DNA of 64,000 nucleotides from Chrysoperla carnea (taxonomy: Eukaryota > Arthropoda > Insecta > Neuroptera > Chrysopidae). The notes under the pieces were generated by a model. It saw only the letters and a program-made list of their open reading frames with translations, made no database searches and was not told where the DNA came from. Made by a program: the position numbers and the translations under genes. Shown piece after piece: positions 27,801 to 38,258 of the stretch (position 1 is its first letter; every line of letters begins with the position of its first letter). The DNA lies in assembly GCF_905475395.1 (NCBI RefSeq), contig NC_058338.1:44861935-44925934 (forward strand). Direction: 5' to 3'.

Positions 27801-30800
27801 ACTGTTATCCCACGCAAAGAAATGTGGAGGGAGGGGTGCAAGTGGGGATGTTGCCCAGCAAAGCGGGTAGTTCACAGCTAGTTAATAATAAATTAAAAGA
27901 ATAGACGTACCTCAGTTTCTAACATATCACGATGGTTTTCAACTTCATGCAATTGTTCTCGAAGTCCTGATATTTCCATGTTGTATCGAGCTTGTTGCTG
28001 TGCTAAATTCTCATTATATTGAACCTGGAAAAAATTATTCAATGAAAAAACTGATTTTTATCTTTTATATAATAGCATGTTCAACGTACCTCCAGCCTTT
28101 CAACTTCCGCTTGTAGCCTTGATACTTCCTGAACAGCAACATTATTACCCACTGAAGATAAACCATCTGAATTCCGTGTAGACGCGCGTAGTCGATCATT
28201 TTCAGCTTGGGCCTGTTGACAATAATCGTCCGACCGTTCACGTAATTTGCGTTCCCGAACAGTTTCAGCTAATGCATCATCCAAACTAATTTGCAATTCA
28301 CGTCGAGCTTTTTCAGCTTTACGTATATCAGCACGTAGCCCATCAATTTTAGCCATTGCCGCCTCAACTTCTTCCTCTTTATCACGTACTTGTCGTGATA
28401 ACTTTTGTTTTTGTTGTCGAAGCTCAGACAATCGATCGGTAACCTCCGTATATTCAGCCATAGCTAATTTACGTTGTGTTAACGCATCACGTAATTCTTT
28501 ATCTTGAATTTTTAATTTCTCTTGTAAATCAATTTTCTCTTTAACCAATTCCTCTTTCTCTTGCTTCAATATTCGCACTAATTTTTCTAAATCTTTAATA
28601 TTAACGGATTCGAAACTATCGTTACCAGTTGTAACATCACGCGTGACATTTGATTCTGAACGTAATTGAATTAACTTAGATTCTAATTCTGAGTTGCGTT
28701 TTGTTAACGTATTAATTTCATCTTGTAATTTTCTTGTACCGTCTGGTGAACTTTTCTTTTCAATTTCTGAATTTGAATTTTGTGATAATACTAAACTTTT
28801 TACTTCAGCTAAATTCTTAATAAGACTTTGATTTTCTAATTCTAAATGTTCTAATTGTTTTTCACTGATATTTGTTGTTGGAAATTTTTTTGATATGGAT
28901 CGTCCTAAGTCGGACATACAACTACCTTGTGTAAATGAAAATCCAATAAATGGTAAATGAAGTCCAGTAAATGCGGAATTAGCTGTTGGAGGTACAGCGT
29001 CTGAAATTCGTACTTCTGTTTCATCTACGTCAAAATTTGATGTATCTGTTGGACTGGAAACCTAGAGGCAAATTAGGAAGATTATAGAGTTATTTTCCAA
29101 AAATTTTATAATCTTAACAATAAAAGACGGTAAAATTAGATTTTGGTACATTGCATTATTTTATTTTCAGTTTGTAACGCTGTAAAAATATTGATAGTTA
29201 GTCCATTTCCGGACGTCTGCACATCTGTCACCACGATAACTCAAAAACGAAAAGAGATATCAAGCTAAAATTTTTATAGCGTGCTCCGTACGTAAAAAGT
29301 GAGTTTGAGTTCGGAAATGAGCAACATAGATACAAACCGTTAGAGATAGAACCAAATTTTAAATGTAAAAAATATTCCATATAAAAAAATAAACAACTTT
29401 TGTTGGAAACATAGTTTAGAACATTATATGTATGACATTGTATATATTTTAAAATTATACGTTACGAACCGAATTATATTATGTATGTGTTTGTGATGAG
29501 AAAATACTCTTAAAACTTTAGTGTGTAAGGGTGACAATCATTCTTTACTTACATGACGTAAAAAACAAACGATTGTGTAATTAACACTGTCTATACATGG
29601 TATCTCAATAATTAATTCAGCCAATTGTTTGTTTTCACTTGTTTCTTATCTATAGTTATTATGAAAATGTTAAAAGTTTTCTTTGATCCATCATGCATCA
29701 TTGGCAATTTACACAGTATTGAAGGTATCAAAAATAGTCATTTGGAATTTTGCGACTACAAACGTTTCAGTTGTTCTTTAGGAATTTAATATTAAAAGTC
29801 CGTTTTACAGATGGTAAATCTGTCTACCTTTAAGACTGTCGATCCGCAAGCTTTATGCCATCTCTTAGCATGAATTTATAACCTATCTAGCATACACTTT
29901 CTACACAACAACATTTCTTCCCGCTCTAAAATTGATTATTACAGATATTTTTCTACCCGAAAATCCAATAACTAATTCAAAGTATTACTGTTTCGAAGTT
30001 GATGTAAGTATAGACCTTGGAAAGTCGTTACTTGGATCAAGTTGGTCTCTCTATTATAGTAAATAACAAAACAATTGATTGAACTATCAAAACTGTACTT
30101 TTCGAACAAAAATCAAAGAAAGTTATAACATACAAAATCCAACTTTCCCGTAATATTTCCGAAATTCGATATGTATTATATGAATTAATTTGTGTATATC
30201 TTACCTCAGGGATATATGGTGCTGTGCTATTTCGAATTTCATCCCAGTTTACACCATTAAACCATGGATGATTCTAAAATATGAACAATTTTATGAAAAA
30301 AGAATGATTTGTTCTGTTTTGATGTGTAGTGTCCTGTGGCAGTATAAAAAATAACTAATTTGATATTAAATTAAAACTACAAAAACCAATTAGGTCATAA
30401 CAAACAACCAATAAAACTAAAATTGAAAATGTTTGATAAATTATTTTACCTTAAAATCGTCAACACCATTTTGCCCTAGACGATATTCTGAACTACATAT
30501 TAAACGTTGTATTAAATCTTTAGCATTATCAGATACGTCAAAACATGGGTCGTTTGGTAAATCAAAACAATTTTTATGACTCATAATTTTCCCATAAGTT
30601 TCCACTAAACTTTCGGCATAGAAAGGCGTCTCACCATATAACATTTCATACATACACACTCCTAGCGACCACCAATCACATTCGGGACCATAGCGACCTT
30701 GACCATCTTCCATAGCACGTAGTATTTCTGGTGATATATAATCTGGTGTTCCGACAGCGACATTTGATTGCACAGTACCATCCTCCATTAATTTTAAACA

Positions 30801-31083
30801 ACTACCAAAATCGGCCAAACGTATATGACCATTTGCATCGAGTAAAACGTTATCAGGTTTTATATCCCTTAAAAATTTAATTACGATTAATGTAAGATAA
30901 ATTTTAATCATTTATTTAAAAAATTTGCTTACCTGTGAACGTAATGCAAATTATGTATTGAACTGATTGCAAGAATCATTTCGGCAATATAAAATTTTGC
31001 CATTTCTTCAGGTAAACGATCTTCAAATTTACTAAGTAGCGTTAATAAATCCCCACCACAATAATAATCCATGACTAGATACT

Positions 31084-31115
<32 letters not shown>

Positions 31116-33545
31116 CAAATTACAAAGAGTGAACATGTTTTTGTCAATGGCCTGAGAAACAAATGCAAATTATGCTTAGAAAAATTCATCTATATATAGT
31201 ATAAATTTAAAATCCGACTGAGTCAATTTCCAAAGAAATTTTCTAGGCTTACAATTTGAAGACAAAACATAATATCTGAACGAGATTTCTTAAGACGCAG
31301 TGAGTCGAAACAGGTTGATAATGATGATGAAGTTGAAAGATACGTAAATATGCCGATAAAGAAATATTACAATCCATTCAGTAGTCTCTGGAGAAATTCT
31401 TTAGCAAACAAACATTTATTTTGTATACTTCTTCAGGAGCCCCAGTAGACTAACATATATGAATATAATACAATTCCAACAACATTTTATATATAACACC
31501 AAACCTTTAAATTCCAAATCGAAAGGTATGATAGTTCTTTCGTAAAGTGGGCCACAAAAATGTACAGGTTGTGGGAAATAGTTAACAGTATATCCTGTAG
31601 CCCCATCCATAATATTTGATAAACGCATGATAAAAATATAGATATTGACTTCTCAATGGATTCATGTGAATGTTGGCTATAATTGTCAATAATGTTATTA
31701 AAATATGTACTTACCAAATTATTCTCATCTTGAAACGCATAATGTAAATTTGTAATCCAACGACGATCACCATACACTAAAACATCACGTTCCTCTTTAA
31801 AGCATGCAGTTTCAGCCCGTTTCAACATTTCCCATTTATTTAAAATTTTCATTGCATAAACTTTTTCTGATGTTTTCATTTTAACAACACACACTTCACC
31901 AAAAGCACCACGACCAATTACTTTGATTATTTCAAAATCATCGCGACATAATCGTAATGTTTTTATATACTGTGCAATTGGTTTTACTGTAATAAAAAAA
32001 CATAAATGTAAATTACACTGTATGCAAATGAATTCTGTGCACTTAAATTTAAAGAAAATTAAATCATTCTTATGATATGATGCCAGATAAAGAAACGCCT
32101 GAAAAATTGAAATTTTAAAATGGTTTTATTTTTTTTATGAATAAATTGAAAACGGAGTACGCGATTATCGTATGGTGATAATTTTATTGAACACAAAAAA
32201 TTCGGATCAAAATAATGATTGACACCAATTCATTGGCGTAAGATGTGAGCTCTGCCAATTTGTACACCAATTTTAATCAAAATTTGACTATGTAATTTTA
32301 CAATAGGTATTATATATAGCCCAAAATTTGTAACGCTTAGAATTATTGATGGTACAAAAGAATGCTGTATTTTCATAAAATCATCTAATTAATTCATTTC
32401 CTTTTACCCGCCCGTTTGGCAAAGTAAACCTTCTATTTTTACTAAAAAGTTAAAAGATTTCTATTTAAAAAAAAAAAGGATGTCACTTCCTCCCAAAAAT
32501 CCGATTTAGGCATCTAAAAGCTTGGAAAAACTTTTTCTAAACTATAATTTTTATTTAAAATGTATTCGTAATGTCGCATTTAAATTCCCTTATACTTTTT
32601 TTAATTGATTGATATTTCCAGGTGGCAATGATTTCCCTCATAATTCCGAGTTTTCCAGGTCTGTGGTTTACTTCAAATGACGTAGAAATTGAAAGAACGG
32701 GTTCAATTACTCCCATTTCTACAGTTATGAATTAATGTCAACCATAATTTTAATACAAATAGATTTTTGTGTGTCTGATAAAACTGTGTCACCATATCGA
32801 ATTTTGGCAAAATCACTGATTGCGTTTGCAATTAAAAAAAAAAAGAAAATATTTTTAAATTTCAACTTTAGGATCGTCTAGTGCCCAAACCGTTTGTATA
32901 TTACGGTATTTATTATGTAAATTACCTACGAATACTCTTAAAAAGTACAAAAAAATCAAAATAATTTTATGAATTATAAATTTATAAAATTCAAGTTGAT
33001 TTCCTTGAAAAACTTCGATAAAAGAAGAAAAATTTTATTTACAATTCCGATTAAAAATTCATTTTCTAGTTTGTAGCTCTTAAATTATTTAGTTTTTGGC
33101 TGCGTAAAAATATTCAAAAATTTGTTTTTATCGTTTTATAATTTTAAAAATTATGAACAATTCATAAATACTGTATTGATATTTACTTTTTTTATGATTC
33201 TATTCTGAAAAAAGTCTGGATAGTGAATATGTTTTTAAATATTTAATCAATTAAAGAAAATTTTTTACCCCAATCAATAAAATGTGAAACAGTGGTTTCG
33301 CGTCTTAAACTTGAATTACAACATTCCGAGTAAAGCACCAATAATACATCCACTAACGCATCAATACTCAAACACTGGTCCGGTGGCCCACCAACAATTA
33401 AATTTTCCAAATGTATCATACGTTGTTCTAGCGTCATATTGGCAAATTCTTGTAATTGTCGTTCATCCGCTATACCAATAATTGGCGGATGATGATGGGG
33501 ATGCATCATCGAGTCACCCATTTTATTCATACCCGTTAATACCAT
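12805..33545 (-). CDS. gek: Genghis khan / MRCK-type Cdc42-binding serine/threonine kinase
   Basis: A Cdc42 effector kinase of the DMPK/ROCK (AGC) group that promotes actomyosin contractility (family knowledge). Coding exons, minus strand: 33269-33545, 31715-31986, 30933-31081, 30450-30867, 30205-30273, 28090-29061, 27911-28024, 26627-26837, 26385-26559, 26215-26321, 20083-20321, 19034-19576, 18009-18152, 17774-17909, 16870-17123, 16621-16801, 15512-15700, 15267-15452, 14506-14593, 14239-14446, 13597-13818, 12805-12915. All phases close to 1754 aa; MRCKs are about 1640-1730. Kinase: GRGAFGEV at 117-124, Lys139 in YAMK, HRD Asp234, DFG Asp252, GTPDYISPE. Hydrophobic motif PFIGFSF near 433. Coiled coil about 440-920. 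C1 at 1031-1080 has the full H-X12-C-X2-C-X13-C-X2-C-X4-H-X2-C-X7-C pattern. PH about 1100-1225, CNH about 1250-1560, [20 protein letters not shown] near 1583. A poly-Gln/Pro/Ser tail ends in SYDS. An in-frame TAA precedes the start ATG. Introns hold repeats at 19679, 23570, 27416, 29166 and 32308; in other introns over 300 bp I see only AT-rich sequence. Confidence 0.96.
17585..17700 (+). repeat. Dispersed repeat shared with 62870-62966
   Basis: In a gek intron, TTACATTGAAAATTTAA, AACAAATTTAAAT, TAATTATG, TAATTTACATTT and TATGCAATT occur in the same order as at 62870-62966, with scattered substitutions. The preceding segment (around 17500-17560, with TTACCATAGAAACG) may belong to the same element. 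No terminal structure could be defined. Confidence 0.5.
19679..19985 (+). repeat. Dispersed repeat family R1, 5'-truncated copy
   Basis: This copy lies in the gek intron 19577-20082. It begins within the GTAAAAAGTGAG block and continues through GAGCAACATAAGTCAATTGG, GTCCGTAGGACCCATCTTAT, AAACCGTTAGAGATAGAAC, TTTACCCGCGAGGGCGCAAA and GGTATTTCAACAATTAATTC to TCAGTCAATTGTTTGTTTTC. It leaves little more than the splice sites of that intron free of repeat. Confidence 0.8.
20613..20658 (+). repeat. Exact 46-bp direct repeat, copy 1
   Basis: The stretch starting AAACATCTCATAATTTCAAT and ending TTAATTA is repeated without mismatch at 21078-21123, 465 bp downstream in the same intron. It is A-rich, but the first 25 bases are complex enough to exclude chance. 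Confidence 0.8.
21078..21123 (+). repeat. Exact 46-bp direct repeat, copy 2
   Basis: This is the second copy of the 20613-20658 repeat. The sequence between the copies has no ORF of note. A small tandem duplication or the ends of an inserted element would both produce this pattern. Confidence 0.8.
22955..23075. other. GC-enriched block inside gek intron
   Basis: Around 120 bp with clearly more G and C than the flanks, including GAGAGTGGGGGCCGTTACAC and GCGGGTCGCAGATTTCCATC. On the minus strand it opens a 93-codon frame starting [13 protein letters not shown], but the frame soon turns into low-complexity AT-rich translation and matches nothing I know. It could be a non-coding first exon of a shorter gek transcript, or a transposon remnant. 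Confidence 0.3.
23570..23965 (+). repeat. Dispersed repeat family R1, copy
   Basis: It contains TTTCAAGTTTGTAACGCTTA, AAATTTTGGTATAGGTGTTC, ATAAAATCACCTAGAG, CGGTTGTCCG, GATAACTCAA, GTGCTCAGGACGTAAAAAG, GTAAACCGTTAGAGATAG and TACCCGTGAGGGCGCAAATT in family order, inside the large gek intron. The terminal CAATTG...TTGTTTTC end is missing. Confidence 0.75.
24905..24910 (-). terminator. Candidate poly(A) signal for alternative gek last exon
   Basis: AATAAA on the minus strand lies 96 nt past the stop codon of the candidate exon at 25006-25097. It is followed, 20-60 nt further on, by a T/GT-rich stretch (GTGTTAGTTTATTATTTTG), the usual context for cleavage and polyadenylation. AATAAA is common by chance in such AT-rich DNA, so it supports the exon but does not prove it. 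Confidence 0.45.
25006..25097 (-). CDS. gek: Candidate alternative last exon of gek encoding a C-terminal membrane anchor
   Basis: On the gek strand within its largest intron, a long T tract followed by TAACTTGACAG makes a strong acceptor. The exon then starts TG and reads [29 protein letters not shown], stop: about 18-20 hydrophobic residues at the extreme C-terminus with an Arg before and a Lys near the end, a typical tail anchor. The upstream gek exon 26215-26321 ends in phase 1 (GGA T), so T+TG gives Leu and the frame continues. The product would be 951 aa: kinase and coiled coil plus membrane tail, without C1, PH, CNH and CRIB. That architecture is known from vertebrate DMPK tail-anchored isoforms. 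GC is visibly higher than in the intron. Alternatives: last exon of an unrelated nested small membrane-protein gene, or a chance frame. No transcript evidence is available here. Confidence 0.55.
27416..27881 (+). mobile_element. Helitron-like non-autonomous element
   Basis: It lies in the gek intron 26838-27910. It starts TC after an A (27415), contains AAAACAAAGTCGCTTTTTCT and ACTACGCAACGGATTTTGAT, and ends GCCCAGCAAAGCGGG...CAGCTAG followed by T (27882). A 3' hairpin (CCC-AGCAAAGC-GGG) about 10 nt before a terminal CTAG, and insertion between A and T, are Helitron hallmarks. The internal motif with CAACGGATTTTGATG is widespread in arthropod repeats (recollection). No Rep/helicase coding sequence is seen. 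Confidence 0.55.
29166..29645 (+). repeat. Dispersed repeat family R1, copy
   Basis: It lies in the gek intron 29062-30204. It runs from CAGTTTGTAACGC through GATAACTCAAAAACGAAAAG, AGATATCAAGCTAAAATTTT, CGTAAAAAGTGAGTTTGAGT and ACCGTTAGAGATAGAACC to CAATTAATTCAGCCAATTGT, TTGTTTTCACTTG. The central GCGCCCTCGCGG block is deleted in this copy. Confidence 0.75.
31091..31115 (-). repeat. Homopolymer A25/T25 acting as polypyrimidine tract
   Basis: Twenty-five A on the plus strand are twenty-five T on the coding strand. They end just before AAATTTTAG, the acceptor of the gek exon 30933-31081 that encodes the kinase segment [13 protein letters not shown]. Such mononucleotide runs are length-variable, so this splice site may vary among individuals. 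Confidence 0.8.
32308..32420 (+). repeat. Dispersed repeat family R1, short fragment
   Basis: The only parts present are CCCAAAATTTGTAACGCTTA, ATTGATG and TCATAAAATCATCTAATTAA, followed by a C-rich CCGCCCG remnant, inside gek intron 31987-33268. This is the most reduced of the eight copies. Confidence 0.6.
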
Positions 33546-33610
33546 TAAAATTGCAAGAAAGATAGAATTACGTCTTGATTAACATTCTTGTAAGCGGTTT
33601 TAGGTGACAT
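33545..33610 (-). promoter_or_regulatory. Candidate uORF directly overlapping the gek start codon
   Basis: On the gek strand, a good acceptor (TTTTTCTTACAG) precedes 33610, so the coding exon probably starts at 33610 after a non-coding first exon. Its first three bases are ATG, opening a 21-codon frame (MSPKTAYKNV...) whose TAA overlaps the gek ATG as TAATG. This is a termination-reinitiation layout. The gek ATG itself has T at -3, a weak context. Confidence 0.45.
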
Positions 33611-35593
33611 CTGTAAGAAAAATGATTCCAAGTTATTAAAATTTAAAGCTACCTTAAAATACGTTGATATTAGCAAAGATGGCAAATAAATGTACTGTAT
33701 ACAAAAAAATTTCTAAAATTTACGCTTTTTTATAACGTTGATCTAAAAAGTAGAGGATTTTTTACGAATTGGTAGCTTCGAAAAATGTAAGCTATGTGTC
33801 GACTATTAGGATTTTTAGGGAACTTCTATTAGCTGATTTTTCTAAAACATGCAATTAAGTCAATATTATAGTATCATGTTCCCCTTTTATTTCCTTTAAT
33901 AATAATATTCAGGAAGTGGATTATATGGCGTTTAAATAATTTAAGAGAGATTATTTTTATTTGTCTACGAAACAATCGATTTATTTGCTGCGTCAATTTT
34001 TCTTTAAAGTTTATAAATGGGACGAAAATTAATAACAATTGAGACTAAATTTATTTTTATGACAACCATAATTAGCTATTAAGTCAGATTTTGTTTTATT
34101 TGCAATAATTAACAATTAATCCTACGTCTAATAATCGGTAATGATTACACATAATAAATTTTTACAAGCTATGATTCATTGGATTAAAAAAACAATGATT
34201 ATCCTATTCATACCAAATTAATTAATTAATTATTTAAAAAATTACATTGATGCAATTAATTAAATATTTCAAAAAAATATGTATTTAACAATATTATACA
34301 AGTAATAATATATCTATAGTTAACCTAAATTAATTAATGGAATTTACTAAAAGGACTAATTACAATTAGGAAAAGCATGCTTCAAAGCCAAACAGAATTT
34401 TTCAAAACTCGCAATATTTACCTTTTTAAATAACTACATTGGTTTTAGCGACTTTTAATTATTTATTAAAAAAAAAGCTGGCAAAAATATTTTTGAGATA
34501 AAATTAGTATCTGAAGACATCTATGCCCCCTACCAAAACTGTATTGATTACGAACTGAACAGTTTACACCTTATAATAAACGAAACAATTTTTTTTTTTT
34601 AGAAATATTTTGTGACACTATTTCTGATTCAAAAATTTATTTGCTTGCCTCTGATTATTGCTAAGAATTATTTTTTAAGAAATCATTTGGTGATTTATTG
34701 TTTTTATTTTTGTATTCATTATTAATACATAAAAATTGTATAGTGACATCTGTTTGACAATTGTTAGACTATTTTTTTCTAATGCATTTTGTATGCTATT
34801 TTAAAATAGGCAATATTCCAATGATATTATGGCCACACCTAATAGAAAATATCTACATTTTTGATTGTTAAATGGATACGATAAATACACATGCGCATAA
34901 AAGTTTTTATTTAAGTTTTTAAATATTTATTAAAATTTAATACATATTCCTACAATTACATATCAATAAATTGTTTTACTTTTTATTAGGTAAATACTTA
35001 GCAAAAAAGTTTAATACTTTGAGTAATCTTTGAGAAAATATAGCTTTGTTATATTAAAAATAACTCTTGGCATAAATATTAATAGTTTCATTTCTTTAAA
35101 ACGAAAGAGAAATTAAAAAAATCAAATTTTATCTCGCCGAAAAATAATTATCAAATAAAATGGGTTTATTTTTTTCAATTATATAGTTTAATTAATTAAT
35201 CAATAGTTATAAATTATCAATTGGGGCATTAGGGGGGAAAGTTTAGTAAAATATTTAAACTGAGATTTACCGAATAAATGTCCAAACAGCAATGATAGCA
35301 TGACCATACCAGTAGCGTAGAAAATAAAGTTTTTGCACATTACAAAAATACAAATATTTTTTTTAAAATTTGTATCATTGGGATTTGGAACTAGCCAATT
35401 GTCTAAAATTTTCGTTTTATTATCGTTATTTGAAAGTATATATAATTTTAAAAAAAGGGTTGAACGGCAGTTGTATTTGAATTTGACTCATTTGTCCGTC
35501 AAGGTATTATGAAACTATACTCACTTGTTAACCTTTTTAGCCTAGCTAATTAATAACTGAAATGTCTATTAATGCCTAGTTAATTAATATCGT

Positions 35594-35668
35594 AAGTATT
35601 CGAACCAAATTGAATTCTGCAACATCTCGATTGCTTGTGAGATAAATCACTACACCACTGTGATATTC
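35594..35668 (-). mobile_element. tRNA-derived SINE head (relic)
   Basis: The minus strand reads CAGTGGTGTAGTGATTTATC, then CAAGCAATCGAGATGTTGCA, then GGTTCGAATAC. GTAGTG...TTA fits a pol III A box and GGTTCGAATAC a B box (GGTTCRANTCC) at tRNA-like spacing. It does not fold as a functional tRNA, so a SINE 5' module is the best reading. Confidence 0.45.
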
Positions 35669-36404
35669 CAAACATACTTTCACTTGTCTAAAAAATGTAA
35701 ACCATTCTCTATCATAAACCCAACATACATATACAAAAATATGAGCATTCTCTATGAATCTAACCCAAGTGACCAAGAGTGGCTGGCTACCTGTGTTACA
35801 CTTTTCGTGTTAAGTTACATAAAATGTTTGATATTTTTCATAATAATTCTAAATCAATTAAATATCATTTATATAAATAAAATATTATAATTTTTATACC
35901 GATTGTGTTGTTATCATGTCTAACTATTGTTGAATTAAAAAATATATAAATTTCTACATTGTTTTTACTATAAATCTTGAATGTTTATATTTGAGAAGAA
36001 GCGAATGTTAGTTTATGTTGATGTTTTCGTGAAAAATGTGGAAAGTTATTGAAATTTATTGTTTTATAAACAAGCAACAATAATTGTATTATTATAATGC
36101 TGTGCATTTAATTATTGTAAAATAGAAATTTTGTTACTTTCACAAAACATTGGTATGGATTGGAAGAAAGGTATTTTCAGGTATTATTACGCTGTTTTTT
36201 TAAATATTAAATTGTACATGTAAAAGAATTATAAAATTTCACTTTAACTCAGAAATAGTTTTTGGTATTAAAAGAATTAGAAAATTTGTATCACACTAGT
36301 GTCAAAGTGGATTCGATTACGGTTTGCAAGGTGAAAAAGTTTAACGCCGATTCATATGAAACTTGTCGAGATAATTGCATAGAATATTAATGTATTTATA
36401 TTGG

Positions 36405-36532
36405 TTTCATCGATACTTTTCGACTTCTTCCGACAAATAAGATCTTTTTAAAAATTTATAAGAAAAGCTGCAGTTATACGTCTTTTAAATAATCTTATTC
36501 GTCGGAAGAAAACCAAAAGTATCGAGGAAACG
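36405..36532. repeat. Imperfect foldback repeat
   Basis: TCGATACTTTTCGACTTCTT, followed by CCGACAAATAAGAT, pairs with AATCTTATTCGTCGGAAGAA, followed by AAGTATCGA, across a loop of about 55 nt. The arms are about 38 nt with several mismatches. It is probably a MITE remnant; no target-site duplication is evident. Confidence 0.6.
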
Positions 36533-38015
36533 TCACTTTAAATTAATAAATAAAAAGTAACATAATTTTTAATAGTATCTACTGGTTTAAAACGATTAGT
36601 TTTATTAAATATTATGACATTCTACTTGCGAAATATGAGATACACTTTTATTGATACACAAGGTACAAATTTTATAATTATGTTTATATTTTATAGAAAA
36701 TGAATTCAAGTGGTCTATAAAACAGACTTCAATATCTTGGAAACTTAGACGTCTCTTCAGATTTCAATTCAACATACCGATATCTCTTTAGACCTCGATA
36801 TCTTGTAGACTTAGCGAGAATTCGAAAAATTATAATTTTGATTTTATATGTTCTCGTAAAGAGTTTCTTTCATTGAACTTCGATACTAAGCATACCGTAA
36901 TTGAACTTCAGAGGGCTTTGTAGTATCTCTTTCGGTGGTGAGAAATAATACGAAAAAGTTAATTTCTACTTCATAAAATGTTAAAAAAGAGGCAAATGAA
37001 TCGTCTGTTGTGATTTTAATCGATCTGCTTTGACATAATCACAACGAGTTATAAATGATAAAATACTAGTGTTTCCTCGGAGAAATTTTTCTCTCGTTGG
37101 TAAAACATGTTTATATTGTGTTACATATTTCGTAAATCTCCGGCTTAGTATTTTTAAAATATACGAATTAAATTTTTAAAGGATAGATTGTAAAATATAG
37201 CTTGTATTCGTTTATTAATCCCAGTGTAATATGGCCGTTTTAAATACATAATAATGAAATGTCAAATTTTGCGCTTAATTGCTTAGTGAGCCAATTTTCT
37301 GATTGAGAGAGAGTACGATTTATTACTTATCTTAAACGAGTATAAAAATTTAAATTCAAAGATGAAATGTTTACTTATTTCTACTTATTTTGTTTCTTCT
37401 AGCATTTATCTTATCTTTAATATCATTAAATATGTTGATCAATGAATTAATCTGGAGAGTATTTGTAACTACCCAAATCGCTTGGTTGTAACTATACTTC
37501 CTTAAGGTATCTCGAAAAATATTTCCTTAAACTTCTTAACAACTTTTGGTTCATCTCACAAGTATTTTTAACCTACTGAATCATTGAAAATTTTATTTAT
37601 TTATTTAGCATTTACCAAAATTAAGGAGTACTATCATAACCGCACTAACCTCATCAGGATATTTTTAATAGTATTAAGTGAATACAGTATTTCACTTGCC
37701 GAGGTTGACAATATCATATAACAGTCAAAATTCTTGGATTACAGTCTGTGAGATTGTTACATAATAATTCTGTCAATATTTCTTGTACATAGATTCCATC
37801 GATTACAGTTAATAATTTCTACCATGCTAAAAGGCATATCACATGGTTGACAAAATCTTTGTACCGTTCAAAAATTCTGACCGAGTATATACGAAATATT
37901 TAGCAAATTGTGAACATGTTTTGGTGAACAAAGAACTCAGAAGTTAGTCAATTTCAAGGATTAATGGGGTCGATATAGACGCTTTATTTGTATTTTCTTT
38001 GGCATTTTTCATATG

Positions 38016-38071
38016 ATAATTTTGATAATCTAATATCACTGGTAGTAGTGATATTAGATTATCAAAATTAT
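38016..38071 (+). repeat. Perfect 25-bp inverted repeat with 6-nt loop
   Basis: ATAATTTTGATAATCTAATA followed by TCACT (38016-38040) is an exact reverse complement of 38047-38071, separated by GGTAGT. It lies about 100 nt upstream of the presumed acceptor of the lines coding exon, so it is probably in a 5' UTR intron. No mismatches are present, which suggests recent origin or selection. Confidence 0.85.
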
Positions 38072-38168
38072 ATTATATCGATTGAATATAAATAGAAAGA
38101 AATATTCTCATATAAAACCTTTTGCATGAAGCGAACAACATTAATAAATAATCGATGTTTTTTTTTTT

Positions 38169-38170
38169 AG
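38169..38170 (+). other. Presumed acceptor of lines 5' UTR intron
   Basis: A run of T followed by AG at 38169-38170 is a good acceptor. The stretch from 38171 to 38258 contains no ATG, so 38259 would be the first ATG of this exon. This implies an upstream non-coding exon whose position I cannot fix. Confidence 0.5.
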
Positions 38171-38258
38171 ATCCGCTTTACTAACTCAAGTTACTTACAA
38201 AAAGAATACCTAATTTCCAAATCGTTAAAATTGAAGTAACACTTTTTTGAATATTGTG

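Larger units (their letters stand above)
33611..38170. other. Divergent spacer between gek and lines
   Basis: gek is transcribed leftward and lines rightward, so this spacer should hold both promoters and non-coding 5' exons. I cannot place the start sites. Recognisable items are a tRNA-like SINE head (35594-35668), an imperfect foldback (36405-36532) and a perfect hairpin (38016-38071). The rest is AT-rich with no convincing coding exon. Confidence 0.5.

Noticed and set aside
30441-30911. Reading the gek kinase exon through both splice sites as a separate gene
   Set aside because: The extensions are intron translation. The exon 30450-30867 has good splice sites and matching phases with its neighbours.
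38247-38258. Extension of lines four codons upstream of 38259 starting at TTG
   Set aside because: The codon at 38247 is TTG, not ATG. The first ATG in the frame is 38259, and a non-AUG start is not needed.
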